Source: Amyelois transitella | Lineage: Eukaryota; Arthropoda; Insecta; Lepidoptera; Pyralidae | Assembly: GCF_032362555.1 (NCBI RefSeq) | Contig: NC_083523.1 | Span: forward strand, 8,035,501-8,099,500 | DNA: 64,000 nt | Reading direction: 5' to 3' | Part shown: positions 26,331 to 40,600 of the stretch, one piece after another | Numbering within the stretch: position 1 is the stretch's first letter | Layout of the letters: every line of letters starts with the position of its first letter | Notes under the pieces: generated by a model | What the model was told of the DNA's origin: nothing | The model's input: only the letters and a program-made list of their open reading frames with translations | Database searches by the model: none | Position numbers and translations under genes: made by a program

Positions 26331-26430
26331 TAAAAAAGTGATCCATCGATTTTAAGGTGTTATAATTATTATTTTTTCTAAATAATGTACGTATAATTTT
26401 ATCCGACTAGGTCTTTCCAATTTTTGCTAA

Positions 26431-29400
26431 TTAATAAGTTATGTGAACAACGTCGCCGCCGACTGAGAGTAGACATTGGCCCTGAAAGATAAATGTATAA
26501 AATCCTATTAGAAATTTTATATTTATGCGCAAGACAAGACCGATGTACGAGTATCAATTTAAAGTACGGGTACCGTGTGGTTCTCGAAACTTAAGATTAG
26601 GATCACTCCTATCTGTTTCTCATGGATGTCGTAAAAGGCGACTAAGGGAATATGTACGTACATTCATTAAGTGCATCGTTTACCGTGATTGTTTTATTTC
26701 AGACAGGAGTCGCTTCGTGTAAAAACCTGACTCACTCATCCTGGGTCATGGTCAAAATCACACTTCAGGCTTCGTTCGAGTGGATGAGGATGTGATCGGG
26801 CTTAATACCAGAAAGAAAAGGACACGAGACCCGATTAAATACGAGTCAAGATTAGTTTAGTTTTTTTTTAAATAAATATACTTAAAACGAATTTAGCGTC
26901 ATCTAACAAAAACGAGACAAACTTATTACAAAAGGTAACTAAATAAAACCCACTCACAAAAAGCGACAAACCTGGCGCAATCTACAATAGAATACAGGTT
27001 TTTTCGTAAATCCCGCGAGAAATGTTGTTTTTACCGGGATGTAAAGTACCCTATTTCCTACTCTAGACCCTTATTTATATATTGATATTTTAAGAAGATT
27101 AATTCAGAAGATACCCCGTGATGAGGTAACAAACAAAGAAACACACTCCCTGGCACCTTTACAATATTAGTTGGGATGAAGTTAACAAACCTCTTGTAGG
27201 ATTCTCAATAAGGACATATTAAAGTAATAAGTTTCTCACCTGGTTTTTATGCGCGTTGTCTTGTAACATGAGCTGTGTGATGTAGAAGGAAGTCAGTGCG
27301 TTCCCGCCGAGGGCTGCAGTGTATGCTCTGAGTATAGCCATTACCTACGGTAATAAAAAAATAAAAATTACAAATAAAACCGACACTAATTTTACACACA
27401 GACAGACAGACACACACACAGGTACATTTATAACACATCTCTTTTTTGCACCGGGTTTTAAGCTAAGGACCCTTGCGGGGTGAACAGTCTCGCAAAAACT
27501 GAAAGGCCACGTATTCCTTTATGGCTAAATGAAGGTATTGAAACTCAAAAGCGAGAGATTGCTAGTCCATCGCCTAAAAGTAGAATATACCTACAGAGAC
27601 GTTAAACAACAAAAAAAAATATAACTATAACAATTATCTTAATTTCTCGTCATTTCTCACATTTGATCAGTCTATAAATTTTGCTTTAAGTAATTGTGTA
27701 GGAAAGTACACCTATCCCTACACAAACATGCAAAACGATGCTAAGCCTCCCAATTTTTTAACGGTGGTAATTTCTTGTACGAACATAACAACAAAACCTA
27801 AGAGTACAAATTCTCTGAGCACCGGCCCGGTATTAAAATTGCATATATACGAATAATTTCTCGTCATTTCTCATAGTTTCTCAACATTTCTCATCTTATT
27901 CTCACTTACCTCACAAGTAAAAGTATGTAGGAACCCGCTAAGGCCGCCCAATTCTCTAACAGCGGTAGTTTCTCGCACGAACAACAGCCGTAAAGCGCAA
28001 ACTCGCCGAGTGCCGCGTGCGCCGCTTATGTAGCTTAATGACGTAAGAGAAACCATTGTCGGGGCCTGAAACAAATATTTTGGATTAACCTAATCGGATT
28101 AATTTACAATTTTTTTAATTATTGTCTATTAATGAACTTGGGACGAATACAATTGTTTTGAATGTTTGCAAAAGTTTGCCGCGTTACAAACTTACATATA
28201 AATAATGCATTTATACTTTCAAACTGTCGGTCTGATTTTGATAAAATTTAAAAGGTATGTAAGTTCTGTCTGTCTGTCTGAGATGTGTGTTAATTTTTCA
28301 GTTCGTAGGGTAACAAAATCGGTTAAGTGGTTTTTGTAAATAATAATTGTAACATGTGGTTCACGCCATTTTCCCCTGGATGTCGTCAAGAGCGACTAAA
28401 AAACTTGGCATTCTTCTTTTAGGCGATGTCCTGGCAACCTGTCACTATTTGAATCTCCATCATTAAGCCAAACAGCTGAACCTGCTCCTATCAGTCTTTT
28501 CGAGACTGTCGATTCTTGTCTACCTAGCACGGGATATAAACGTGATATGTATGTATGTGTAGATAGATAAAAACGTTTATTCAGTTGCTACAGACACAAA
28601 ATACAAAAATAAACATAACATTATAAAAAAACACAGTTGAGTTGCATTTGCGTGCTGCAGCAAGTAGAAAAGGTCCATAACTCAGCGGAATTTAGCGTAG
28701 TGTATGTGTGTAATAAATAAAGTGTTTACGCGAAATCTGAACAGGATAAATGAGGCACTGACCTGTCCGCCCGCAGCGGCGCTGTCGGCGGGCGGCGCGG
28801 CGGCCGGCTCCTCGTCCAGCTGGAAGATGTCGTCGTCCGCGTCGCCCGCGCCCGCGCCCGCGCCGGGGGCGGCGCCCTCGGGCTTCGGGGGCTCCGCCAG
28901 GGGGAGCGCCGCGCCGGACACTATCAGCTGGATCTCGTCCTGGGGGAAACGAAATAAATAAATATTTACGGGACAAATTACACAAATTGAGTTAGCATCG
29001 AAGTAAGTTCGACACTTGTGATATGTGGCGATGTTTAGTGACGTCACACGACATCGGCCAATCGCAATAAGGATACGACGCGCTCAATCAATAACAGCGT
29101 GTGGCGATATCTCAAAAGTCATGCGCCACCAAGCCATATACAGCGCCTATGAATAAATCGCGATATTAAAAATTACACGGATTGGAGCATAAGTACAACC
29201 GACTCAAAATCGTCTAGCCGTATAAAAAGAAGCAGACGTAGTTTTACTATACGACAAAATTAAGCACCAATAGTATATTACCAATATATATTCACGCCTC
29301 ACGCACACACTCTCACGAATAGTGAGACAGTCGGCCGCCATTAAATCATGAATTATCTCATTTTCTGTCACTCACACAAGCATACAATGCCGCCATTACG

Positions 29401-31478
29401 ATGCTTCACTTTTTTTCAAGCCGCACAACGTCTGCCTTTTACCTACGTACATACATACAAACACATAGTCACATCTATATCCCTTGCGGGATAGATAGAC
29501 CCCGCAGTCTTGAAAGACTGAAAGGCCACGTTCAGCTATTAGGCTTAATGATAAAATTGAGCTTCTAATATTGACACATTGCTAGCCCATCGCCTAAAAG
29601 AATCCTACGTCTATGGTTTAAAAAGAAGCCCTTATTATTTATACCTCAGGCAGCTCCAGCTGGAAGCGCGGCGCCAGCATCGCACAGGGCTGCAACCTGC
29701 GCAGTTTGTACGTGACGCCGTCCAGCGCCCGCGACACGTGGCGCTCGGCCGCCGGCGACGCCGCGCCGCCTTGACCCGACAGGGTCAGTCTCGCTCGCCA
29801 CACCTAGGTTTAAAGAACTTTATTTCCTCATAAAGAATTAACAATTCACTTACTGAGAAATTCACAATATACATCATAAGTATAGCAAGACAGTGAGCGT
29901 ATATAAAACAAAAATTAAAATAAGGAACTATGTAGGGTAGGAGTCACAAAAATCTGCGTCGACTGCTAGTTGCACATCGGGCAACCACGGATCTAAAGTT
30001 CACAGAGCGCAATCAAACAATACATACATACGGTCACGTCTGTGTCCCTTACGGGGTAGACAGAGGCAATGGTCTTGAAAGACCAAATGGCCACGTTCAG
30101 CTGCTCGGCTCAATGATGGAATTGAGATCCAAATAGTGACAGGTTGCTAGACCATCGCCTAAAAAAAATGGATCGCAATTTCATAAGCCTATCCCTTGGT
30201 CGCCTTTTACGACATCCATAGGAAAGAGATAGAGTGGTCCTAATTTTTTTTTCTTTTGGTCTAATTCTTTTCGTTTTGACTGACAACGACAAAAATAAAA
30301 AAGGTTATCATATACCGAGAAAAAAAATATTCGATATATTTGTAGATTGCTAGTTGTTGTATATGTGTAATTATCCTTGTAATAAAGGCAGACTATAACA
30401 CATACCTGCGCAAACGCATGCGGCGGTGCGTTCCTGGCGGCTCTCATCGCCGGCGTGAACACTTGCATACGGGAGTGAAGGCGACGCGATGCTAAATTGC
30501 GGGCAGTCTCAACCTAGAATCGATTCGAAATCATTAACAATATACGATAAAGAGTCTATAAATCGAACAAAAGGAGGAAAAGAAAAGAGTCAAATAAAAC
30601 TTACATCTTCCGCCTCGTCTAATTCAAGGACACACGCGTCTTTATCCGCGCTTAGTTCTAAGATAGGTGGCGCCACTTCTTCGGACTCTATTTCCGGTAG
30701 GGCGCCATTGGTATTGTGTTCCGGAACACCTGTCACAGATAGTAAAAAGATCACAGTTGTAAAAGATAAAATAATATAACTCTTATCATAATTCATGACG
30801 CGAATTATACAAATTAAATTTAAGCAAATAACTTACCGACATCATATCCATTAGCGATCTTGTTCGCTGTAAATGTGTCCCAAAGGGCTTTTTGTATTTC
30901 AAGCGCTTCCTTTTCATTCTCTGTGGCCTGCAAAAAATATAAATAACTATAACATTTGAATGCATGTACTAATGTGTGTAATTATCTCATCATAATGAAT
31001 GTATGTGGATATTGTGTCTAGAAAACCGTGCGAGAAACGATGTTGTGTTGGTTGCTCCAAATCCGTAAAGGAATATTGCTTGCGCGTTTTAGAATTTTCA
31101 CTCTAATTGGCTTTACAATAGGGCGTCATCTGTTTTCTTGATGTTCCCTATTTCATTTTCACTGACTCTGGCAGTCATTTTTGACTAAAGTAGTCACAAT
31201 CTCATTTTTGACCGTAAATAAGTGATGGAGTCATTTTAGTCCATAAATGAGTGATGAGAGTAATTTTTGACCACAGCCGCAGCGCCGCGCCACTATCCAG
31301 CGCGACCACGCAGCGCTCGCCCAGCGACATGCGCGTTTAAGTGTGTGTGTGTGTGTGTGTGTTTGTGTGTGTAAGTGTGTGTGTGTGTGTGTATGTGTGC
31401 GCTGACCTTGACAGCGCGACCACGCAGCGCTCGCCCAGCGACATGCGCGTTTAAGTGTGTGTGTGTGTGTTTGTGTGT

Positions 31479-31518
<40 letters not shown>

Positions 31519-31626
31519 TGACCTTGATGGTGGGCGGCGCGGGCGGCGGCAGCGCGCACAGCCGCAGCGCCGCGCCGCTCGCCAGCGCGACCACGCAGCG
31601 CTCGCCCAGCGACATGCGCGTTTAAG

Positions 31627-31688
<62 letters not shown>

Positions 31689-34600
31689 CGCTGACCTTGA
31701 TGGTGGGCGGCGCGGGCGGCGGCAGCGCGCACAGCCGCAGCGCCGCGCCGCTCGCCAGCGCGACCACGCAGCGCTCGCCCAGCGACACGCGCGTTTGTAA
31801 GTTGAACAGCGCGTTTGCGCCCTGAAAAAATAAACGCGAATGGAAAATAGCAAATTTCAAATTATTTTATTTCAATAACAAGTTAAAATTGGTTGACGGG
31901 AAGAAATCCTGATTGGAATAAGTCCGCCATTGTACATATTCTTCTACATCTAATAACTGTTTTGTAATTTATTATTATTTCTCTTTACGTGCAATAAAGA
32001 GCAAACAAACAAACAATTCCTAATAGTCTTTGTTACGGGAGCAATGATTATTGCTCGACCGCCATCAAAGGGAAATACAACCACCAGGCTGGTATTGTGC
32101 CTGGAGAATCGCGTGACAAACGATGTTTTGTCGGAGGTTTTATATGTACGAGTATATGGTATATATGCGTGAAATCTTTGCTTGCGAGATTTAGTCACTT
32201 CGCTACTATTTGCTGATAGCGTCGATCGTATGATTGGTTGTTGTGACATGTGGTGTAGAGATGTCCGCACTAAAAGGGATAAAATTGCAGGTAAAAGTTA
32301 GTCTCAATAGATAAGTGAATAAAAGGGTACAAAAAATGGCATACCTGCATCCTCAGCTTGGCAAGCAGTAGCTTATGCAATTCATACTCCAAGAACGGCA
32401 GTTGGTCCGAGATATCCCGAGCCCCGGGTTCGCCGGTAGGGGGCGCGCGTCTAACTCGCGCCGCTACAGAAATAATATCCCTATTAATAAGTAGCTAACA
32501 ATTCTGTATGTACTTAAGGTTTGGCTGAAGATATTTTAATTATTTGTAAATCTTTATAGCGTTTTAAAACTAGAACCTGTGTACGTAATTCTGAAAATAT
32601 TATTTGTCTGTCAATCCCTGAAGAGAAAACAACATTAATGGATAGTTTAATTACCTTAATAAATTACTTCCGATACATTTTCAATTGTTTAAAATAGTGT
32701 AAGATGTTCAGCCGCACTAGGTGTCTGGTCAACATTTGACACCAGTTCCATTATGTCGAAATCCATTTGTAAATAGAACTAGTGATAAGAATCATTATTA
32801 TCAGTAGTTCCATCACGGAACCGTACCATAATACATGTGTCAACGAATGATTTTAAATAAACAAAAATGAACACTGTACGTTTTAATAAGAGTTACTATG
32901 GTTTTGTACTACTCTTTAAAGGAAAACCAACGTGTAGACGGGATGATTGTTTATTTGCAACAGATTCACATAATGACAACTCCTATCAATTGGACAATGC
33001 ATTTGAACATCGAACAAATACAAAGCAAATCCAATTATCGTAACACAAGTCTCGAACTTACTTCGAAGCTAACTCAATCAGTGTTATTTGTCACGCATAT
33101 ATTTATTTTAGTTAAAAAAAATGACAAAATGAAAACAAAAAAACTAATTTACTTACCTACAGCGGTCAACGTGACCGCTTTGGGGTAAGCGACGAGTCGG
33201 GAAGGTTTGGCGCAGGTAGCTAGCAACACCGCTGGTACTTTTGCTCGTCTGTTACATTAAAGGATAGTGTTAAAAACATTTATCATAATCTTAGCTGCAA
33301 AAGTTCCCTTACTGGATGATATAACATAATGATGTATTGTGTCACCTTGGCTGTTCAATCTTTTCATTGACATATTGGTCTTCTGTATTTTGACGATCAT
33401 GCGGTCATCATATACATTTCCAAGAAAGAGGCATGATAATAATAAAAATGCTAGAAGGATTGTTTCAATCTGGAATTTCTCTGTAGAATGTTTACGGGCT
33501 ATGTGGATGAGCGGTACTCCAACTAACAAGTTCTTAAACGAACGAGATGCTTGGACAAAACGTCACCACAAAATAATTACTCTATTTTCATAACTCTATT
33601 CTTAAAATGTTTATTGTATACATATGTATAGTATATGTCGTCTGACTTCCGCATCTTATACATCATATATTAAGCTTTTATTTACATCGGAAAGCCACCA
33701 GATGGTTTAATGATAGAATTCAGATCCACATTGTAACAGAGAGCTAGGTAATCGCCCACAGAAAATCAAACATAAATAAGCATTTTCCTTGATGGCCTAT
33801 TACCCCTGCGCGGGGAAAGTAGCGATTGGGACACACAAAATATGTTTTTTTTGCTACCAGTACACTATGTCTGACCTCAGCAAGTCAAAGACAAACGAGA
33901 AAAACCTAGAAAGCCTGAAGGATAAATTTCTGTAAACAGTATTACCGGCACCCCCCACAGGCCCCCAGCTCGGCCCTGTAGGGCCCCGCGGCGGGGGAGT
34001 ACGGCACGTGGGCCACGGAACACCAGTCATGGGGCAACGACTCTTCTGGGGGCTTCGTACCGTTACCTGGGAAAACACATATCTGTATAAATCTTGACCT
34101 CTTGTTGTCTATGGTCTATCTTCCTCATGGCTTTATGGTCCCGGTTGCATCCTCGCCACTCTGAAGAGGAGTGTGCCTTTGACCGTGGACCCTGGATTGG
34201 GTGAGCTCAGGGTATTAATTTGACTCTTATGTTCTATACAAATTTGATATTAATCATGTATTCGTTTATTTACGTAAGATGCGAAACTGCACCATAAAAA
34301 AACACAGATTTCATAAATAACAGTTAACGAAAAATGCCTACTAATTCCATCGAGACATTCCAATGTAGTATGCTTTTGGTCCATTAGATAACAATAATTC
34401 AATTGTGATTTTTCTTACCAGTGACAGTGGGTTCGAGATCGGCGTTGAAATCACAGTCGAGGTTAATGACCGCCGCGGTACCCGATGCGGATAAAACGCA
34501 TACGTCTTCGCTGCAACAATATAGGACTGTAAACCATTTGTGTCAAACTGCAGCCAACTACACAAAGGTCTGTGGCAACATCACTAACGTCACACGCCAG

Positions 34601-37600
34601 CAGCCAATCACAGCGAAGAATCTGACGGGTTAGAGCATTTATTGATTGTATTTGCGACCTTCGACTGAACATCGTCTGTCGCGTGGATGGCCAGGTATCA
34701 CACCAGCCTGGGGGAAGGGCTATTTGGCCAACCTTTAGGGGATCTCCATCCATCCGTGAGGCTCCCGGCACCAATACAAAAAAGAATAGGACCACTCCAC
34801 TTCTTTCCCATGGATGTCGTAAAAGGCGACTTAGTGATAGACTTACATACTTGCGATTCTTATTTTAGGCGATGGACTAGCAACCCGTCACTATTTGGAT
34901 CTCAATTCCATCATTGAGCCGAGCAGCTGAACGTGGCCATTCGGTCTTTTCGTGACTATTGTCTCTGTCTACCCCGCAGGGGATATAGACGTGACTATAA
35001 GTATGTATACATACATACATAAAATCACGCCTCTTTCCCGGAGGGGTAGGCAGAGGCTACCTCTTTCCACTTGCCACGATCTCTGCATACTTCCTTCGCT
35101 TCATCCACATTCATATCTCTCTTCATGCAAGCTCGGCGGTTTTGGGTACTTTTGACCTGACCCTTTACCAGGACGTTCTTAATTTATATGTATGTATGTA
35201 TATATATATATAGAGTCACCATATGTGCGCGGTGTCGCTGTAGGCCAGCACGGCGTTGCAGCGCAGCGCGCGCGCGTGCGCCCGCAGCTCGGTGCGCAGC
35301 TCCGCCCACCACGCCGCGCGCGCCGCGCTCTCGCCGCCGCCGTCCACCAGCTTCACGGAGCGCGCGCACACCGTGCCCCCTGCGCACACGCATACACACA
35401 TCGCAATCACACTCCTCTGACGTAGGCGGAGACTTGTATCATTTCATTTTTTGATTTTTACTCTTAATGTAATAGAATGCCGGTGCCGTGTGGTTCCCGG
35501 CACCAACAGAAAAAAGAATAGGACCACTCCATCGCTCTCCCATGGATGTCGTAAAAGGCAACTAAGGGGTAGGCGTAGTAACTTGGGATTCTTGTTTTAG
35601 GCGATGGGCTAGCGACCTGTCACTATTTGAACCTAAATTCTATCATTACCCCAAATAGCTGAACGTGGCCTATCAGTATTTTCAAGACTGTTGGCTCTGT
35701 CTACCCCGCAAAGGATATAGACGTGATTATATGTGAAATGTGATGTAATAGAATAGATTTATTTTCAATGTGATACGTCGTATCCAATTTTGAAGTTCAT
35801 TTTCAAAATTGAATACAACGTTTCAGTTTTCGACGTCGCATCACTTAAATCTAATTATATCTGCTGCTGTTTCCAAAGCGCATGTGTAGAAGATGAGGCG
35901 GATCAAACTACAGTGCAATATTTTCACCGGACGTGAATTAACAAACATAGATCTCTTAAATCTAAATCGTGAACAAATGCACATTGTCTACATTAAAAAA
36001 AAAGAATGAATATAAAACTACTGATTTCAATATATAAAATCACACTTCTTTCCTGTAAACAGAGAACTACATCTCATTTTATTTTTGATTTTTACTCTTC
36101 ATACAAACTTCTTTTGACCGAACTTTTGCTAGGATGATCTTTTTGACCTGACTTTTGCTAGGATGTCCCCGATTTGATCAATGCTTGCTAGGGAAAGTCG
36201 AATAAGTCATCATTTTTCAACACGCCGGGTTCAAGTTTCGGGACGCACAAGGCTTATTTTCGACATTTGTTTATTTACTTTTCCCATTCTTCATACACTT
36301 CGCTTGCACACCCAGGTTTAGTAATAAAGTTATATGAATAATTAACATACTAAAACCAAATAATGTAAAACAGTGTCACACACTTGCAACACAAATTGAA
36401 ATCTTTACAAAAGTATATCATAAAAAATTACACCTTCTTCATCATCAAATTCAAAATAAATTTATAATTCTGAAAGCAACAAAAGTAACGATATTAAAGA
36501 TGTATGTGTAATATATATTTGACAGCTGTCAAAACGGGTTTCTTATTTCTGGACGAACTGAAGAAATTTATTTTAGCAGTGTTGTGCTTACCGATATGCA
36601 CTATGAATCCAGGCGGGTACTCTGTCATGGTCAAGAACGGGTACTCCAGCATTTCCAAGTTGTTGCTGTTCATAGACGGCCGTAGGATGGCGCCACCGCC
36701 GCTCCCCACGTTACCCGCTGAAGTGTTTAGAGAGCTGCCTAAAAGATGACGTATAATACTTAGATATAACATTATGTCAAGCATAAGAATTAGATTTGTT
36801 AAAAATATCATAAAAGGTATCGCTTAATGACGTCAAAATTACATAATATACCTACTACCGCTGCCAAAACGACATTCGGACACGGACAATCACAAGACAC
36901 GGCGGAACAATCTACTACATTAAAAGGTTTGTCATATCGATATCTATGCATGCTACTTCTTGCGTCCTGTCTTTTTTAATTTATTTATTATAATCATTAT
37001 TTAGTTTTTTCTATTGTGTCCTCAGCTGTTAAATTTCTAAGCGCTGGATCCGCTTTTGTAGACAGAAATTAAAGTGTTACGAGTAATGATTAGATAAACT
37101 GCGAAATTGACTAGTAGTAAAAGCCGCCGTTTACATGTTTTTGCAACGAAGCCAGCAACATATTTTGCGGTCGGCTGTAATGTATAATCAAATATTTAGA
37201 CAAAGTGGAAGCAAAACACAACGTACCCTTCGGCGTAACACTAAGATCGGAGTCCGAAGATCTCCTATGTATCCCCATAGGCGCCGACGTGGCATTCAAC
37301 GAAGAATTCTGATTGGTCGGCGGTGGCGCCGGATCTTTCCCGCCGTACGACTCGTGCCGTGCGTGTCTCGGCGAACCCTTATCTTTATCGCTTCTCACTT
37401 CCCGATCCCTGTCAACATTGCACGCTGCATGCAAGTTATCGCACACACTAGCACTGTTAGTCTCACAATCATCGACACCTTCTATATCTAAACTCTCAGT
37501 ATGGTCAATACTACTCTCAGGGAGCGAAGGTATGGTCTCTAACGGTGCGCCACTAAGTATGGGATGAAAGTGCTGTAGGACCGGCTTGGTTTTTGGCACG

Positions 37601-40600
37601 GTTTCATTGGACATTTTGCACGAATCGATCGAATCTACGCTGTTTTGTCTAACTAATTTGTTTTTGTTCCCCGTTGCAGTTTCATTGGGCGTGATCATTA
37701 ATGACTGGACCTTCTCGACAAGCATTGTTTCCATTGCGGTATTTATAAGACTGGGTTCACTATCAGTGGTCGTTATAACTTCTTTATTGTTATCTGATTT
37801 TTCATCAGTGTATTCAAGAATTTGATGTACTGACTCTGTATCATTGGTGGGATCTAAAATGGTTTGCACTTTATCCATAAGTATTGTTTCAACGGCATTT
37901 TTTATAAGGTTAGGAGCCTCTTCAGGATCTTTATGAGGTTCGAGCAAATGTTTTATTTTATCAATAAATGTTGATTTGGCACCAGATTTGACAGAAAACA
38001 TGGATATGTTGTCATCTGAGTTTTTCTTCACTTCACACAAATCTACTTTACCATTTTTAATTGGACTATTATTACTTAGTTCTTTTGAAGAACCGTTCGA
38101 GGATTCGTTAATTGTACACTCTGTATTGGTTCTACTTGTTTCATGATCAACACATGATAGCTTGTCTGATTTTGTTTCAAAATCGAACTGTTTAGATTTA
38201 GTCACGTCAGGAGTCGATGGTATAAGCAAAGATTGTACTTTATCTAATAGAATAGTCTCCATAGCCGTGTGAATCAATCCTGTGGCCTCAGGTGACCTAT
38301 TTCTTGTTTCTTCAACTTTCTCTAATTTTTCATTAACATCATTAAAAAATTGACTATTTCCTCTTAAAGGTACTGGTTCTGGAGACGTCGGTGCAAGAAG
38401 TGACTGCACTTTATCTATAAGTATTGTCTCCATAGCAGTATGTACCAAGCTACATGGTTTTATATCTCGCTTTTCTTTTTTCTTTATCGAATGTTGTCTA
38501 TGTGCATGAGAGTCGTCAAGGAATAAACTACCACTCAGTGAAGCTCTAGAAACAGGTTCAGATCCAATGTACATGGAAACACTAGGACGTGGTAATTCAT
38601 CACTTTTGTGAAACGTTCGTTTAGCTTCAATCCCTTCTTTATCTAAAGACATTAAGTCAGCGTAAGAGAGAAAAAGGGAACCTAATACGGTTTCACTTGG
38701 AGCCTTTGAAGTAACATCAGAACTTGAATTTGGTTGACTTAAAGGTTTAACAACTTCATGCTTTTTCTTTGGCAACAGGGAATAATGTGACAAACTTTTG
38801 ATCATATTACTTTTAGATATTTTTGAAAGCTGGCGTTTAATGCGTCTGGATGAGCGATATACAAAGCTTTTGCTTTCAATCGGGGAAGATGGGGCACTAA
38901 CGCTTTTGGATTTCCTATGGGCAAAGGGATTGTGGAACTTGAAATGATGAGTATTAGATTTAGATGCTACAAACGTGTTTGCTTCCGCGACGCCAGATGT
39001 TGATGGGACATTCAGATGTTCAATCTTCGCAACTCTGTTGGTATCAACCGCATCGTCAGTTTCCGAAGATTCGGTTTTACTTTCTTGACTTTCATATTTA
39101 TTTTGGGGTCTAGGAAAAGTTTCTAGTATGTTTAGTTTCTTTTCCATGTGTGCAATAAGAGCCGGATTTATTTCTCGACTTAAAACAGACTGCACTACTG
39201 AGCTTGTTGTTTCATAAGACCGTTCATTGTCAGTTCTCAGATCTGAACTTTCGTCGTCTTCTTCATCAGAACTAGAGTAAATTTCAGAACTATCTCCTGA
39301 GAGTATTGAAGATACAGATCCATGAAAATCTGGTGCTATAGGTTTTAGGAGGGCATCACTTCTAACTCCTACGGGGGTTGTTGGACATGATTCAGATATT
39401 TTCCTCTCGCGTTGTACTGTTTCTGGATTGTCATCGGTAATATTTGTTAGAGAAGAAAACATAAGTTCAGGAATTTTCTTTTCAGATTTGTTATCTTGTG
39501 TTTCGGTATTAGATTTTTTTGCTTTGTCCTCATCAGATATATTAATTTGAGGTTCCGATTCACTAGTCCGCCTTATAGTGGAATTGGGAGATGGCTCAGA
39601 ATCTTGAGTTTCAGCAATACAGGCTAAACTGGTATGAGCATGAATGACGGATCTTGCCAGAATAGACGCCATACCGACGCCTTCATCTAATTTATTTACG
39701 AAAGCCTTCTTAAATTTAGGTTTCTTTAACTTTCTCAATTTTCTGAACTCATTTTTAATGTCAATCAGAGATATTTTCGAGGTATCAGACGAATTAGATT
39801 GTATTGAAACAGAATCGTCTTGCTTATCTGATTTACGCGAACGAACGCTGCTGAGACGTTTAAAAAACATGTTTGGTTTAAATTTCTTTATCTTTTTAAG
39901 AGGGCTACTCGTATCAGAGTCTCCATCGCCGTCACTACGATTGAGTAATTTGTTCAAGTCAGTCTGATCGTCATGAATGTGTCTCAGACTTTTATTAGAT
40001 ATAAAATCATCTTGATATAAGGAAACAGTTCCTGCGTAACTTTTAACACTGGATTGTCTCGTTAGTTCTGCGCTTTTTTCATCATCGTCAATAATATCCT
40101 GATCATCGAAGAGAGAAGATGTTCTGGGGTTGAGAATACTGAGAAATCTTTGTAATTCTTCGGGATGCGTATGAAAATATTCGTTTACATCAGTTATACT
40201 CTCCGTATCGGTCGACAAAATGTCCAAGTACTTTCTTAGCTGTCTATTGACGGGTAAGACGAAGCGACACAACACACCATGCAAACACGTATTCATAAGT
40301 ATGTTTATACAATTTGCATTAAGTTATTCTGGTTGCAGCTTCACGACATTTAAAGCCTATGCCATATTCCCTTAGAGTTAGGTATATTTATAGCTGTTTA
40401 AAGCAAAGAAAAATATTTAAAAAATTTGAAAAATACCATAATAGAATTTTTTTTTTTCAAAAGACAATATCATTAAATATTGATTGTGATCATAAAAAAA
40501 CTGATAGAAATACGAATAAATATTTACGCTACTGTAGTAGATCATATGTATGTATGTAAAATAGTTAAAAATATTATTAACCATATTTTACTTACTGCTG

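Larger units (their letters stand above)
21755..26430. other. Intergenic region between Ms and C2CD5, no gene recognised
   Basis: This region separates two genes that converge at their 3' ends. I see only repeats (listed separately), an AT microsatellite near 24032-24054, a short ATG-triplet run near 25238, and AT-rich sequence. No ORF has domain-like content or splice context. Confidence 0.55.

Noticed and set aside
31231-31860. ORFs of 186-209 codons with His/Thr and Arg/Ala blocks
   Set aside because: They are translations of TG repeats and GC-rich exon 14 copies in shifting frames.
40244-40296. Met at the start of the 1061-codon minus-strand ORF as a gene start
   Set aside because: The phase-matched acceptor at 40244-40245 and the conserved exons on both sides show an internal exon; the first 17 codons are intron.
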